Part shown: piece by piece, positions 41,401 to 53,028 of the stretch
How the letters are laid out: each line of letters begins with the position of its first letter
Numbering within the stretch: position 1 is the stretch's first letter
Assembly (NCBI RefSeq): GCF_036785885.1
Contig: NC_092323.1
Coordinates: 18,732,501-18,796,500 of the forward strand
Length of the DNA stretch: 64,000 bases
Direction of reading: 5' to 3'
Origin: Coffea arabica
Lineage: Eukaryota > Streptophyta > Magnoliopsida > Gentianales > Rubiaceae
Notes under the pieces: generated by a model
What the model saw: the letters and a program-made list of their open reading frames with translations, nothing else
Database searches by the model: none
Told to the model about the DNA's origin: nothing
Position numbers and translations under genes: made by a program

Positions 41401-44400
41401 GAGACCTTGAATCTGATATTGATTGCGCAATCTGTCTTACAGTGATGTTATGAGTTGATTTGTATGATTAACTAGTTAACAATGTGTTAATTAAAGTTGC
41501 ATGAGTTTTTTTTAACTTGACTAACCAAGAAAATAAAATGAAGGCAGAAAAATTGTTTCATGATCTATCATCCGAACTTAGTAGATATAAATTCTGCATT
41601 TGTGTTTGATGAATACGGTTATAGTATGAACCTGGATTTGTTTTGGAAGTCTTTACTAGCTAGCTACAAGTTTTCAAGAACTAATAGAGTACCAAAAATC
41701 CTGTTTTAACTAAAGAAAATTCTGTTTTGGAATCATTGCTATTGCTGGAATTCCTTTGTGAATTACCCTTAACTTGAACCTGCAAATTTTGAAGATTTTA
41801 ACGGTGGTTTAGCTTTAACTCCTGAATGGAAATTGTGCATTGTTTAGCTAAGTCATTGCATGAGAATGTGAGAGCTTAATAGCCTACTTCACCCGAGCAA
41901 ATGAAATAAAAACAGAAAATTCCCTTCATGCTTGATTCATCCATGGTTTACTAAACAGATTTTTGAAAATTTTGAGAGGTTTAACTCTATTGCTCGAATT
42001 TGTTTAAGAACCAGAATTCCCGGCTTGACTCTAGAATTTATTTCCCTAAGTTGTTAGGAACACGAAATGCATGATTAAATGCACAAGTAGTCTGTGGAAT
42101 CTGTTTGGCTATAAATCATTTGATATCTTGGGAATTCGTTTTCGAATTAAGTAAAGTGCAGTTATGGAGATAAGCTGGAAATTTTCCAGCCTTGGTCATG
42201 TTTGATAAAGTAGTACGTGTGGATTACTTTATATATCTTGGAGCTGTGGAAAAATTGTATTATTTCTGAATTTGCTTTATAATACCTTGAGATGGTCATG
42301 CCTTGGATTTTGGGGGTGACAATGTGATCATTGGTTCTAAATAACTGTTAGCGGTTTTAAATATTTGATATGTTAGCTTGGTGGTCACAGGAATTACTGG
42401 TTGAGTGCTAAGGGCCAATGATTGATGAAGCCCTTAGCCATTGAAATGATTTTATAAAGTATTACTGGATGACGGAAATTAAATTGCTAGAATGTCATGG
42501 GACTTCACTTTTATTTGACTTGCTTATATTGGGTTGCTGAAACCAAGTGCTAATGATTGATGAAGCCTTGGTTGACTATTTTATTTTATTCGGGACTGAA
42601 ATTGTTGAAAGCTAGGGCTAGTGATTGGCGAAGCCTAGTAGCGTGCTATATGATTATTTTTGCCATATTTTGATCTGTACTGTGATTTCGGAACGGAATC
42701 GGAGCGGGGAAAATTGTATAGACCTTACGAACTCGAGTAGCTGCAATCAAAATTTATCAAAAATATTTTCCAGCTAGTATTATATTATAAAACTCCATAT
42801 CTAGGGTTTTTGCTTAAAAATTTTCCAACTCGATAAATTCCTTTAGCTCAAATTAGCCTTGATAGCTATAGTAAATAAGTTCTATAGCTTTTGAAAACTC
42901 TAAGTCTTATTTTAATTCCTTTTCTTTCCTTAAGCTTTACACTTGGATAGTTAACTATAGGAAAAGTTCCAAAATACGAGTTTTACTAATCCTAGTGAAA
43001 AGCTTGGAAAACTTGCTCGGCAAGAAACCCTATTTTAGGAAAAATAGTTTTAAGGATAATTTTTGCAAAAGCCGTAACTTTAAAGAAATGTTCAAAGTAA
43101 CTTCCTAACGTGAATATTAAGAGGTTTGTCGACTTATTTCAAGAAAATAATATTAGCTACCCTTTTATAAGGATAAGTATCTTAAGGAAAACTATAATAA
43201 ACATTTCTTCTATTTTTGTCAAGTTTTAACCTAAAGGACTCTTGATTCTTCTAAAGAAAAGTAGACTAGTAGTATATTAAATATACCTCGATGTCTATAA
43301 GCTTAAAAGCTGAGTAGAAACTTATAGTTTCAAATTTTGGTTTCTAGGATTTTGCGAGGACGCGGAATTCGATTCTCAAATTGATATCTGAACTCCACTC
43401 TTGGTGAGTGTCCCTGCCTGTTCTTTTCCTACTTGAATTAAGTGCTTTCTTGACTCGATATGTGATAAATTGCAAAGAAATGAGTTTTGATCCATCGAAA
43501 TGAGCAGTGTGTACTTTATCGCACTAGCCGTTTGAGTGGTGACATGTGTGAACCATTTTCTAATAAATCCTTGAATCTAAATGTAGTTAGTCGTTGGGTG
43601 AATCCCTCGACATCTGAATCTAACTACAAAAAAAAAAACCTTGAATCTAAATGTAGTTAGTCGTTGGGTGAATCCCTCGACATCTGAATCTAACTACAAA
43701 AACCTTGAATCTAAATGTAGTGAGTCGTTGGGTGAATCCCTCGACATCTGAATCGAACTACAATAAAGTCGTTGGGTGAATCCCTCGACAAATTTTATTA
43801 CGGGTATATCTCGAGTATACTGCGTCGGTAGACGAAGTACGGGCCCGGAGTAGAGGTGAACGGTGACGGGTTAGGATTAAAATGAGTGGATCTACATGGA
43901 CTTTAAGTAGTGAGAGTTGACGGAGGGTCAACTACGATAAACGGCGTTCAAGCAAGGGAAATAGCTCCTGAGAGCCCCTGTATCCTACCTTGTGCTGTTA
44001 TACGCTTTTCTAATTGTTCAATTTGTTTAAATTATTACTCGCTGTTTGATTTACGTGACTGCATGTTTTGGGGCACCACTGAGCTCTAGCTCACCCCACG
44101 TTTATTTGTTTTCCTTAACAGGTTCTGGAAACTGAAAGTTGGACACTTATTTATGTTTTCCTTTTGGGTTGTACTTGAACCCTATGACTTATTCTGTGGG
44201 CTGTAATGTGTTATTTGGGATAATGTATTTTCCTTTTTGGATTGCCACTTGAAGCTGGAAAATGTGTAAACCCTAATTTGATTACTTGGTTTGTAAGTTT
44301 GTTTTTGGGATTTATGTATTTTATCTCCGGATTGGTACAACTTTATATCTTGGGTATGTAGCACGTGGGACTTTTAAGAGCCTCGACTGGTTATATTTTT

Positions 44401-44586
44401 ATCACTGCTATCTCTGAAGTTAACGTAGATTTAAGGATGATCCTATTTGGGAAAAGTTGTTTTGTAATAGATTAGGTTACTCTTCGGAAGGATTCGGGTT
44501 AGTGTGCGTGCGTGAGTTCTGGCGAGAGTTGGGCAGACGGCCCGCCAACCCTCTGGTTCGCCTTAGGGGGAAGTGGGGTCGCCACA
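38473..44586. mobile_element. 6.1-kb non-coding inserted element with 11-bp target-site duplication
   Basis: The perfect 11-mer GCCATCATATG stands at 38462-38472 and again at 44587-44597. Between them lies 6114 bp starting ATGTGAGAACCCC and ending GGGGTCGCCACA. The reverse complement of the end (TGTGGCGACCCC) is a short imperfect inverted repeat of the start. No transposase, gag or pol coding and no internal long direct repeat (two LTRs) were seen. The 11-bp TSD fits a non-autonomous Mutator-like element. The TG...CA-like ends could instead suggest a very long solo LTR or a large retrotransposon derivative, but those make 4-6 bp TSDs. It carries a GC-richer part at 39700-40350 and a tandem repeat at 43569-43795. 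Confidence 0.7.
43569..43795. repeat. Tandem repeat, three full units and one partial of about 62-70 bp
   Basis: The unit contains CTTGAATCTAAATGTAG, GTCGTTGGGTGAATCCCTCG and ACATCTGAATC. Units start at about 43569, 43639 and 43703, and a partial copy follows at about 43766. The first two differ mainly in the length of an A run. It lies inside the 6.1-kb element. Confidence 0.9.
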
Positions 44587-45112
44587 GCCATCATATGGTT
44601 TATTGAAGTATGTAATATACTACATGTCTTTTTATTTATCAGATTGTGTCTTTTTCTTATCATATGTATCTCCATTTCTAATGCAGGCTTTGAAAAAAAA
44701 TGACAACTTCAGAAAGATCACTATAAAAATGCATTTTAGTGGTATATTCATATGGGAACCAAAACTAGTATATACTAGTAACAACATTGCTATATTTAAA
44801 ATTTGTGATACAAGGAAATTGTCTAGGGATATGTTGTGTAATATGTATGCTAGGTATGGTGATATTTCAAATGTGAACCTATATTTTGAAGTACTAGTAT
44901 GTGGCTTGGATGTTGGAGCAGCTGAAATCAAATGAGATAAAGATGTAAATTTAATGTCAATTGTGCATGAAAACATAGATATTGTTGATATATATATGTT
45001 GAATTACATGATGAAGTACCTAGTCAAATTGTATCCTCTGGAGGAAAAATCCTATTAAAAGTGTCACTGTTGATGCCCCACATCTTGTGAGTTATCACAA
45101 TGATAATAGAAA
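44587..45112 (+). pseudogene. Old Mutator-like transposase gene, N-terminal piece (part 1 of 3)
   Basis: After a splice-acceptor-like site (TTTCTAATGCAG, 44685) the plus strand codes for a sequence typical of the N-terminal domain of plant MuDR-type transposases: KITIKMHFSGIF, VLVCGLDVGAAEIK, and after a stop codon DVNLMSIVHENIDIVDIY. The in-frame stop at 44933-44935 and the lack of an intact continuation show it is dead. The piece is cut on the left by the 6.1-kb insertion and on the right by the second Mutator-like element, whose TSD is the last 9 bases here. Confidence 0.75.
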
Positions 45113-45115
45113 GGG

Positions 45116-45637
45116 CAAAAAGTCCCAGTGGCCCTCAAACTATTAGCCGGATTAAGTTTTGACCCCCAAATAATTAAAAGTAAAATTTTGGCCCTCGATC
45201 TATTCAATGTACAAAATGTTAGACCTTCTATCAAATTCAGCAGTTAATACCTACGGAATCTACGACCACGTGAGAAGTACGCCGAAATACAAAGAGCATT
45301 TTTGTCCGCAACGAGCTGTCTTCCACTCGATAAAATGGGACTTCTTCCTGAACTTGAACAAAGAAAAACTCTATTGCAAAAAGTCCCAGTGGCCCTCAAA
45401 CTATTAGCCGGATTAAGTTTTGACCCCCAAATAATTAAAAGTAAAATTTTGGCCCTCGATCTATTCAATGTACAAAATGTTAGACCTTCTATCAAATTCA
45501 GCAGTTAATACCTACGGAATCTACGACCACGTGAGAAGTACGCCGAAATACAAAGAGCATTTTTGTCCGCAACGAGCTGTCTTCCACTCGATAAAATGGG
45601 ACTTCTTCCTGAACTTGAACAAAGAAAAACTCTATTG
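45116..45637. repeat. 261-bp tandem duplication of the element's left terminal repeat
   Basis: The segment 45116-45376 is repeated directly at 45377-45637. I saw no difference between the copies. The element's left end is therefore present twice in a row, while the right end has a single copy. Confidence 0.92.
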
Positions 45638-45665
45638 CAGCCAAAGAAGTTGCTGAACTGGAAGC

Positions 45666-46052
45666 ATGCAAGAAACCAACAATCCGCCTTTCCCATTGTG
45701 CAGGTGTGAGAAAATGTCGAGGGTCATAACTTCGTGGACCTTAAGAAATCCTAGGTGGAGATTTGTAGTATGCGCGGATGGTGGTTGTAGATTTTGGTAG
45801 TGGATTGACAAGGAGATGTGCAGCCGGTCAACAGAGATCATACCTGGGTTTCTGAAAAGAATTAATGTAGCTGAACAACAAAGAGATGCGTATGAAGAAG
45901 AAGTAAGAAGACAAGAAAGGAAAGTCGCAGAGTTGAAGATCAAAGTGAAAGAACTAGAAAAAGAAATCCGTAGCAAAAAGTGGGTGAACAAGTGTCTGGT
46001 GAGATTGTTTTTGTTAACATGGATGCTTACAACTACAATCTTAGTTAGTTAG
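45666..46052 (+). pseudogene. GRF-type zinc finger, coiled-coil, membrane-tail protein (one stop codon)
   Basis: The frame from ATG 45666 shows a GRF-zinc-finger pattern: PLCRC with two Cys, TSWTLRNPRWRFVVC, GGCRFW, then WIDKEM after a TAG at 45798-45800. The expected residue at the stop is aromatic or charged in this family; I do not propose a repair. The sequence continues IIPGFLKRIN, a Glu/Lys/Arg coiled coil of about 45 residues, and a hydrophobic C-terminal segment (CLVRLFLLTWMLTTTILV), so the protein would be tail-anchored. GRF fingers bind nucleic acid. The ORF lies inside the terminal repeats of the Mutator-like element, in the position that mudrB holds in MuDR. A later start downstream of the stop would lose the finger. 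Confidence 0.7.
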
Positions 46053-46638
46053 GGCAAAAAAAATGAAAATCTCACAATTTTTAGGCAAATAGAAGGAGCA
46101 GTATGAAGATGAATGAAGTGGGGCATGTTATCGTTTCTGTACTCTGTAATGACTGTATCGGTAGATGTGCAATGAAATCTAAGTTTTGATTTGTTGAATG
46201 AAAAATCAAACATGCTTTGTTGGAAAAAAATCAGACTATATTTGCAAGGCTTTGTTGTTTCACTTGTTTGTTGAAGTACAACTGCACAGCTTGAAAGGAA
46301 TGACACAGTGAAACTCAATTGAGTCCCAGTGGCCCTCAATATGATGACCTAGTACATTCCATTAACTAGATATACTAACTAGACAAAGACATGAAAATTT
46401 GCAAAAGTGGGGTAACCAAATATAAAGACCATTATATTATACTGACCCTACATAACCAATACTGCTGTCAATGGTCTACAAAAATATAGCCAGAATACAA
46501 AACATAATCAGCACTAACAAAAGTTGATTGGAATTTATCCACTAACATCCAATGAGATTGGAGATTATAAGACAAAAAACAGTTGGCAAAAAATGTGATG
46601 TGGTCCCTCGTCAATCAGCTCTTAACTGTTGCCCCTCT
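46053..46638. other. Non-coding spacer between the two convergent genes of the Mutator-like element
   Basis: AT-rich sequence between the two stop codons. It contains another short CCCAGTGGCCCTCAA match (about 46323-46337) to the element's terminal repeat, so a terminal-repeat fragment also lies inside the element. Confidence 0.5.
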
Positions 46639-49600
46639 TTAATTAGCTTGTCCCCGTCCCTTGTCTTTTGTGACTTGTCTTCCTCTCCCTCTACCTCTTC
46701 CACTCCACTTTCCTCTCCAAAAACCAACTGTGTACGGTGGCTCCTTACCCAAATATGCATAGTTAGTATTTATGCCTCCTTTTTCTGCATCAGTGAGTGG
46801 TTTCCTAGTTGAAGTTTTCCTACTACCGGTTGGTGGACAAGTCCTTTCACTCGGGCTTGGGATAGATGTTTGTTGCTGTTGTTGTGGTTAGTGGTACCTA
46901 GGTTCATGATCATGAACTTCATGTGGTTGTTGCTGGCCTTGTGGCTGCTCATGCGATTTTGTTGTTGGCTTTTTTGCTGGCCTTGTTTGTTGCTGTTGCT
47001 GGCCTTGTTATTGTTGTGGCTGCTCATGCGCAGTTTCATCAACCTGCTGTTGCTGTGGTATTTCTGACTACACAACCTGCAAAGTTTCATGAACCATGTT
47101 AGCTGCTAAACAGGGAAAATTAAAAGTAAACGTTGTTGGTTGTACTTACTGTTTGTCTCCTCCTTCTTGCACTTGATTGCTGCCTTACAGGTTTAGTTGA
47201 AGTTTCTTGCTACCCTTATTCATTGGTTGGCTGCTTGCATGTTGCTGCATTATGACCAGCCTCCCCACATTTTCGACAATGAATGATGATCCTTCTTCTT
47301 AGTTTTCTACCGTGATTTTTTGCCTCCAGTTATGTCTCTTCTCCTAGCTTTTCTAGGCCTTTCAGTTGAGTTACTGATATCGGGGGCTCCAATTCAGGCA
47401 TTGTTGATGGGGGCCAATGATCCTCACCACTAATTGGTTGTAACACATTTTCATTAATCTTCAAGAATAGCCCCTACTATAACAAACATTCATGTACTGT
47501 CGTGGGTCTTCATTCCTCAAAAGAATGGCAGCAATAGCATGATAACATGGAATGCCACTAACCTCCCATAACCTGTAACTGCAATTTCTTTTCTCCATAT
47601 CTACAGCAAATTGGACCCCTCTTGGTCCTTTCACCTGGTAGCCATGTAGTGCATTCCAAATAGGCATCCACTGACTTGTAATTTTTACCCTATTTTCAAT
47701 AATTTCATTGATTAGAGGTCCAGTTGGACTATCATATCTTTCCATTGCTGATTTTCTCTTCTAGATCCTATCCATAAGACGCTACGGGTTGGTGGACAAG
47801 TCCTTTCACTCGGGCTTGGGGTAGATGTTTGTTGCTGTTGTTGTGGTTGGTGGTACCTAGGTTCATGATCATGGACTTCATGTGGTTGTTGCTGGCCTTG
47901 TGGCTGCTCATGCGATTTTGTTGTTGGCCTTTTTGCTGGCCTTGTTTGTTGCTGTTGCTGGCCTTGTTATTGTTGTGGCTGCTCATGCGCAGTTTCATCA
48001 ACCTGCTGTTGCTGTGGTATTTCTGACTGCACAACCGGTAAAGTTTCATGAACCATGTTAGCTGCTAAACAGGAAAAATTAAAAGTAAGCGTTGTTGGTT
48101 GTACTTACTGTTTGTCTCCTCCTTCTTGCACTTGATTGCTGCCTTACAGGTTTAGTTGAAGTTTCTTGCTGCCCTTATTCATTGGTTGGCTGCTTGCATG
48201 TTGCTGCATTATGACCAGCCTCCCCACATTTTCGACAATGAATGATGATCCTTCTTCTTAGTTTTCTACCGTGATTTTTTTCCTCCAGTTATGTCTCTTC
48301 TCCTAGCTTTTCTAGGCCTTTCGGTTGAGTTACTGATATCGGGGGCTCCAATTCAGGCATTGTTGATGGGGGCTAATGATCCTCACCACTAATTAGTTGT
48401 AACAAATTTTCATAAACCTTCAAGAATAACCCCCTACTATAACAAACATTCAAGTACTGTCGTGGGTCTTCATTCCTTAAAAGAATGGCAGCAATAGCGT
48501 GATAACATGGAATGCCACTAACCTCCCATAACCTGCAACTGCAATTCCTTTTCTCCATATCTACGGTAAATTGAACCTCTCTTGGTCCTTTCACCTGGTA
48601 GCCATGTAGTGCATTCCAAATAGGCATCCACTGACTTGCAATTTTTACCCTATTTTCAATAATTTCGTTGATTAGAGGTCCAGTTGGACTATCATATCTT
48701 TTCATTGCTGATTTTCTCTTCTAGATCCTATCCATAAGGTACTCCCTGATCATTTCCAACATTGTTATAATTGGCTGGTCTTTAGCCTCAAGAATATGTG
48801 CATTAAAAGACTCACACAAGTTATTGACCAGCACGTCACTCTTTGTGTGAGTCGGAAAGAAGGCCTTGTACCAATGCCGAGGAGTTGGAGCATTTCTTAC
48901 CCACTGATATGCCTCGTTATCAAAATCTTTGAGTTCTGCCATTGCTTTATCGTAGAGTTCCTCTGTTGTGCTGTTGGCAATGTTCCACAGCCTATCCTTA
49001 AGAGGCAAACCTGGATGTTTCTTCTTGAAATTTCGATACATGTGGTGGACACAATACCTATACTCACAGTTTGGAAGAACTTCAGCTAATGCTCTATCCA
49101 ACCCCTGTAAAGGAAGAAACAAAATATCAGTGGAGGTTACTATGTATATATATATACATACATACACATGTCCACATTATTGCAAAGTGTATATGTATAT
49201 ACCTTTTGTAGGTCAGAAATAAAGGTATAATGAAATTGATTTTCAATTTCCAATTCATCACTGAGGTATTTCAAGAACCACGCCCACTGCTCTGTAGCTT
49301 CTCTTTCCACAACTGGCCAGGCAATAGGCCACCACCCATTATTAGGGTCAGCTGTAATGGCAGTCAATAACTGCCCTCTATAAGTCCCCTTCAAATGGCA
49401 CCCATCGAATGCTATTATTGGCCTCAAATCATTCTTAAATCCTTTTTTCAATAGCCCTAAACAGCAGTAGAGTCTCATAAATTTTTGATTGCTCCCAGTC
49501 CCTCTAAATGGAGTAAATATCACCTCCATTGTGCTGCCCTCATTTGTCTTTTTATCTCAGCACAATACTATCAAATTCTCTTATTTCAAGTGCCAATTTC

Positions 49601-51289
49601 CTTGCCTTGGCTGCTATCCATCTGAAAATTTGAGCTTGGTACTCCTCATTCACAGTTTGCCGGATCTCTCTAACTGGGATTCGAGAGTTCGACCTAATTC
49701 TCTCCATGTACCTGTCAGACAACCACTTAGCCTTCAGGTTTTTATTTTTCCAGGCGTGATTGTAATTTTCATGCTTGTCATTCATGCTTTTAACTACCAA
49801 ATCAGTACTTTCAAGTGTTTTTTCAATTGAGACAAACACAAATCATTGGCATGGGACCTTGCACTTGGCTCTCACCCTTTTACTCTCAGTTCTCTTTGTG
49901 TATACTGGCCTCCCCATCTTGATATTATATTCTTGAATAGCTGCCTTAAATTGGGCTCTTAAACCAAATTTCATACTCAACTCAAATCTGGTCTTAAATT
50001 TCTCCATACAAAAATCTTTGTACCTCCTTTGAAATTGGTCACCATCTTCTTCTTCTGATGAGCCACAATCATTGCTAAGGTGGTCTGGGATTACATCTTC
50101 AGCCAATGTATCAGAAACTTCTGGTTTATTTTCAGTTTGTTGCTACTGTACTTGTACATTTTTCCTTCTCCTGACCTATTTTTTTTTCCTATTGTGGCTG
50201 CTGTGCATCATGCTGTTGTGAAGAGAATGTGCCTGTTGCTTCATCATTCTGTTGTGAATCAGGTTGCAGTGAATGTGTCTGTGGCTCATCAAACTGCTGC
50301 TCTGAAGTTTCACCCCCTGTTGTCTCAAACAACAAACCATCCAGTAGTGCCTCATCGTCGCAGTAGTCACCAGTGCTACTGTCAGAGTCATACTCTGATT
50401 CTGATTCTTCAACATCTTCTATAACTCCTTCCTCTTCAATAGGTTGTTCACTGCTATGATGGCCAATAGGTTGCTGGATAGTAGAAGCTTCGAATGTGCC
50501 TTGTTGCTAGTCTGTTAAATCAGAGGCAGCACCTCGTTCTGAATCTAGTTCACTAGCTTGCTCATGCTGGATAGTAGAAGCAGAGGCAGCACCTCGTTCA
50601 AATGTGCTTTGATACTGGTCTATTGAAGCAAAGGTAGTAGCTCTCCCTTCTGGATCTAGTTCACTAGCAAGCTACTGGATGCTCTGCCCATGTACAGCAC
50701 TATGAGGCTGTTCTGATGACCCAATTAGAATCTGCTGTAAACCTGAGTTCTGTAACATATTTTGATTGTCTTTTGTACCAGTATTTTCCTCAAACAATAG
50801 ACCCAATCTAAAACCTTTTTCAGAATATGGTTCCCCTATTATTCTTCCCTGCTCATCCAACTCCTCAATCATAACACCACAACATTTTTTTTCTACTTGT
50901 TTAACAATCAAAAGAGACCTAAATTTTTCAATTTCTTCAGGTGTCAGGTGGTTACAAAATACCTCCATCACCTTAAACTTGTAAGCCCATTCTGAAAATT
51001 TGTTAACATTCTCATCAGTGCATAACTCTCTTAAACCATTGGATAGATCTTTGTTTGGTTCAACATAGTAATACAGTATAGCAGCGTTACGATGTCCCAA
51101 TTTTTCTACCATCTTATTCAATTCAAGAATGGACATTCTCTCGGCGTCGCAAAGATCTATATCATCTACATCTCCATCAACATACCCCACATATTGTCCC
51201 CAATTAATTCTCCCCCTATGATGCAAACGTATAGTAAACCATTCAGAATCAGCCTCTGCAACAATAATTTTAGCCTCAGGTAAACACAA
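46639..51289 (-). pseudogene. Mutator-like (MULE) transposase gene, broken and partly duplicated
   Basis: In order on the minus strand: a PB1/N-terminal module (51289-50672; FTIRLHHRGRI, YVGYVDGD); an acidic linker; the MuDR N-terminal region (50106-49843; KFGLRAQFKAAIQEY); the DDE catalytic part (49529-49210; PIIAFDGCHLKGTYRGQLL, AWFLKYL, then across an apparent intron GLDRALAEVLPNCEYRYCVHH); NNLCESFNAHI; a SWIM finger (CSCRLWEVSGIPCYHA); a CCHC knuckle (CRKCGEAGHNAATC); a Gln/His-rich stretch; and a GRGRGR tail ending at 46639. The family cuts and pastes its own element. A TAG after YLMDRI (48721-48723), further stops and a duplicated 3' part make it non-functional. Confidence 0.85.
46829..48738. 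repeat. About 960-bp tandem duplication of the transposase 3' part
   Basis: Copy A (46829 to about 47779) and copy B (about 47788-48738) are direct repeats offset by 959-960 bp with few differences. Both contain the SWIM finger, CCHC knuckle and Gln/His-rich coding stretches. Copy B joins the upstream transposase, and copy A joins the true C-terminal tail. The junction at about 47779-47787 is ACGCTACGG. Confidence 0.9.
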
Positions 51290-51784
51290 TACTTAAAATA
51301 GGAAGAATAAATTATCTCACAAATTATGAGTCAAAACAGTTGTATTATGCCAATAAACTACTATTTTAGTAGCCCCTTTTTGTCGGACATGGTCAATAGG
51401 AAAAACAAAAAAATAATGTAGGACCACTGAGGTGAATATAAATTTCTACAATAAAAGATACCAACGTATAGGACCACCAATCTTCCCGACAAACTGAAAA
51501 TTTGACTAATACCCTCTTTTTAAATGTTATTGACAACACTTTGGCGCTTTCATATACAAATCATCACTGCTAAAACGAAAATTGAACAAAAATAGGGTAA
51601 GACCACTTACCGTAAACAAGAAATGGATCAAAGTACACGTCTGACTTCCTTATTTGCCACTCCATTTCGCATCAATGTCTACTTCCACGGTGCTGGTAGT
51701 AGTGCTCGTAGTCGGAAAGTTGCAGCAAGAATCGTTAATGGCAAACAGAGGGAGAGATAGTGGAGAAAGTAAACCATTTGGTCA

Positions 51785-52023
51785 AAATCATTTTTCGCTC
51801 TATTTTACCAAGTGGAAGACAACTTTTTGTGGACAAAAATGCCCTTCGTATTTCAGCTTGCTTCTCACATGGTCGTAGATTCCATCGGTATTAACTGCTG
51901 AATTTGACAGAAGGTTTAATACTTTGTACTTTAAATAGATTGGGGGCCAAAAGTTTACTTTTAATTGTTTATGGGCCAAAAGTTTATCCGGCTTAGTTTG
52001 AGGGCTACTGAGACTCTTTGCCC
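51785..52023. repeat. Right terminal inverted repeat of the Mutator-like element
   Basis: In reverse complement it aligns with 45113-45350: GCCCTCAAACTA, GCCGGAT, AATTAAAAGTAAA.TTTTGGCCC, CAAATTCAGCAGTTAATACC, GGAATCTACGACCA, GAAGTA-like and GTCTTCCACT blocks. Identity by eye is about 80 percent, much lower than between the two left copies. Confidence 0.85.
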
Positions 52024-52032
52024 TAATAGAAA

Positions 52033-53028
52033 CAAGCTATTAAATATGAACATGGGAGAAGATAGTGAGCCATAAAATATCACATTTGAGAAAATTACAC
52101 CAAAAAAGTTAGCAAACTAAAAGGTAAAATAAATAGTCAAGAAATTAGTGAGAAGATCAACCAAAGAAGCTGGAAACAAAAAACATAGCAAAACAATCAT
52201 AAAATCAGCAAAGAAAAAAAAGACAAAAAAGCTATACAGAAGCAAGATGAAACTAAAGAATAACCTATAGTTGAAGATGATAATAGTGATGCCAAATTTG
52301 ACCGTTTAGAAAAACCTGAGTGGTAGAAAGAGGGATTAGAAGAACCAAAAGATGAGGATATTTTTGCAAACATAGCAAAGCCAATGAAGCAGAAAAGCAA
52401 CAGCAGCCAAAAGGCACAACTGACGAACCAATAAAAGCAAATCATACATATAATGAGAGGATCTGCCACTACCCATAGTTGATCGTAACACTTTTGAAAA
52501 AATGGAAAGTTCTAAAACTAAAGAAGACTACAATGAATTTGTTATTGATGATGAAGAACTGCTTGACAATATGTAAGGAGATGATGACAGAAATGGGAAA
52601 GATAATGGCTGCCGAGATTTTAACACAGAAGTTGAGTTAAGAAAACCTAATTTTGAATTGAAAGTTCAGGATAAATTCAAGAACTTATGGGCCTTTAGAG
52701 AAGCATTTATGAAACAGAATGTCAGGAAAGGCTACAAAATCAAGTATAAGAAAAATGAAAGAGCGAAAGTTATAACCATGTGTAAACTGGTTGTTCCTAA
52801 AACATACAAACAAGTCCAATTAAAAAAGAAAGCACTTTCCAGAACAAATCAATACAGGGAGTGCATATGTGTAGAAGAGAATACAACAACCATCATGCAA
52901 ATGCAAGATATTTGAGTAAACAATATCTAGACAAGTTCAGAGATGAACCAAATTCATCTATTGAAGGATTTGTCAAAACTGTGAAGAGAGAAATTATGGT
53001 CAATATAACCAATAGATTGACTTATAAA
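52033..53028 (+). pseudogene. Old Mutator-like transposase gene, middle piece (part 2 of 3)
   Basis: This continues the plus-strand pseudogene after the second element's right TSD. Early sequence is charged and full of stops. From about 52620 the frame is family-like: FELKVQDKFKNLWAFREAF, then VRKGYKIKYKKNERAKVI. That is the MuDR N-terminal pattern of a conserved 'F.....F..A...Y' helix and basic strand. It is interrupted at 53028 by the Copia element and resumes at 63160; the 5-bp ATAAA duplication marks the break. Confidence 0.75.

Larger units (their letters stand above)
45113..52023 (-). mobile_element. Mutator-like element with two convergent genes and 9-bp TSD
   Basis: The 9-mer TAATAGAAA flanks the element exactly (45104-45112 and 52024-52032). 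The left end starts GGGCAAAAAGTCCCAGTGGC. The right end in reverse complement starts GGGCAAAGAGTCTCAGTAGC, and the similarity continues for more than 200 bp (for example CAAATTCAGCAGTTAATACC on both sides), so these are long terminal inverted repeats. Inside are a transposase gene on the minus strand and a GRF-zinc-finger gene on the plus strand, arranged tail to tail like mudrA and mudrB of maize MuDR. Both genes carry stop codons. Long TIRs, a 9-bp TSD and the transposase together make the superfamily firm. Confidence 0.92.

Noticed and set aside
43569..43795. Regular repeats that could be taken for a CRISPR array
   Set aside because: Units abut with no unique spacers, lie inside a transposon-like insert, and the DNA is plant nuclear.
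38473..44586. The 6.1-kb insert as a complete LTR retrotransposon
   Set aside because: No two long direct repeats, no PBS/PPT pair and no gag or pol sequence were found, and the TSD is 11 bp.
45207..45656. A pair of identical 62-66 codon ORFs beginning MYKMLDLL
   Set aside because: They arise from the duplicated terminal repeat of the Mutator-like element and have no protein character.
46870..48026. Two near-identical Leu/Trp-rich plus-strand ORFs of 65 codons that look like membrane peptides
   Set aside because: They are antisense to the Gln/His/Asn-rich tail of the duplicated transposase.
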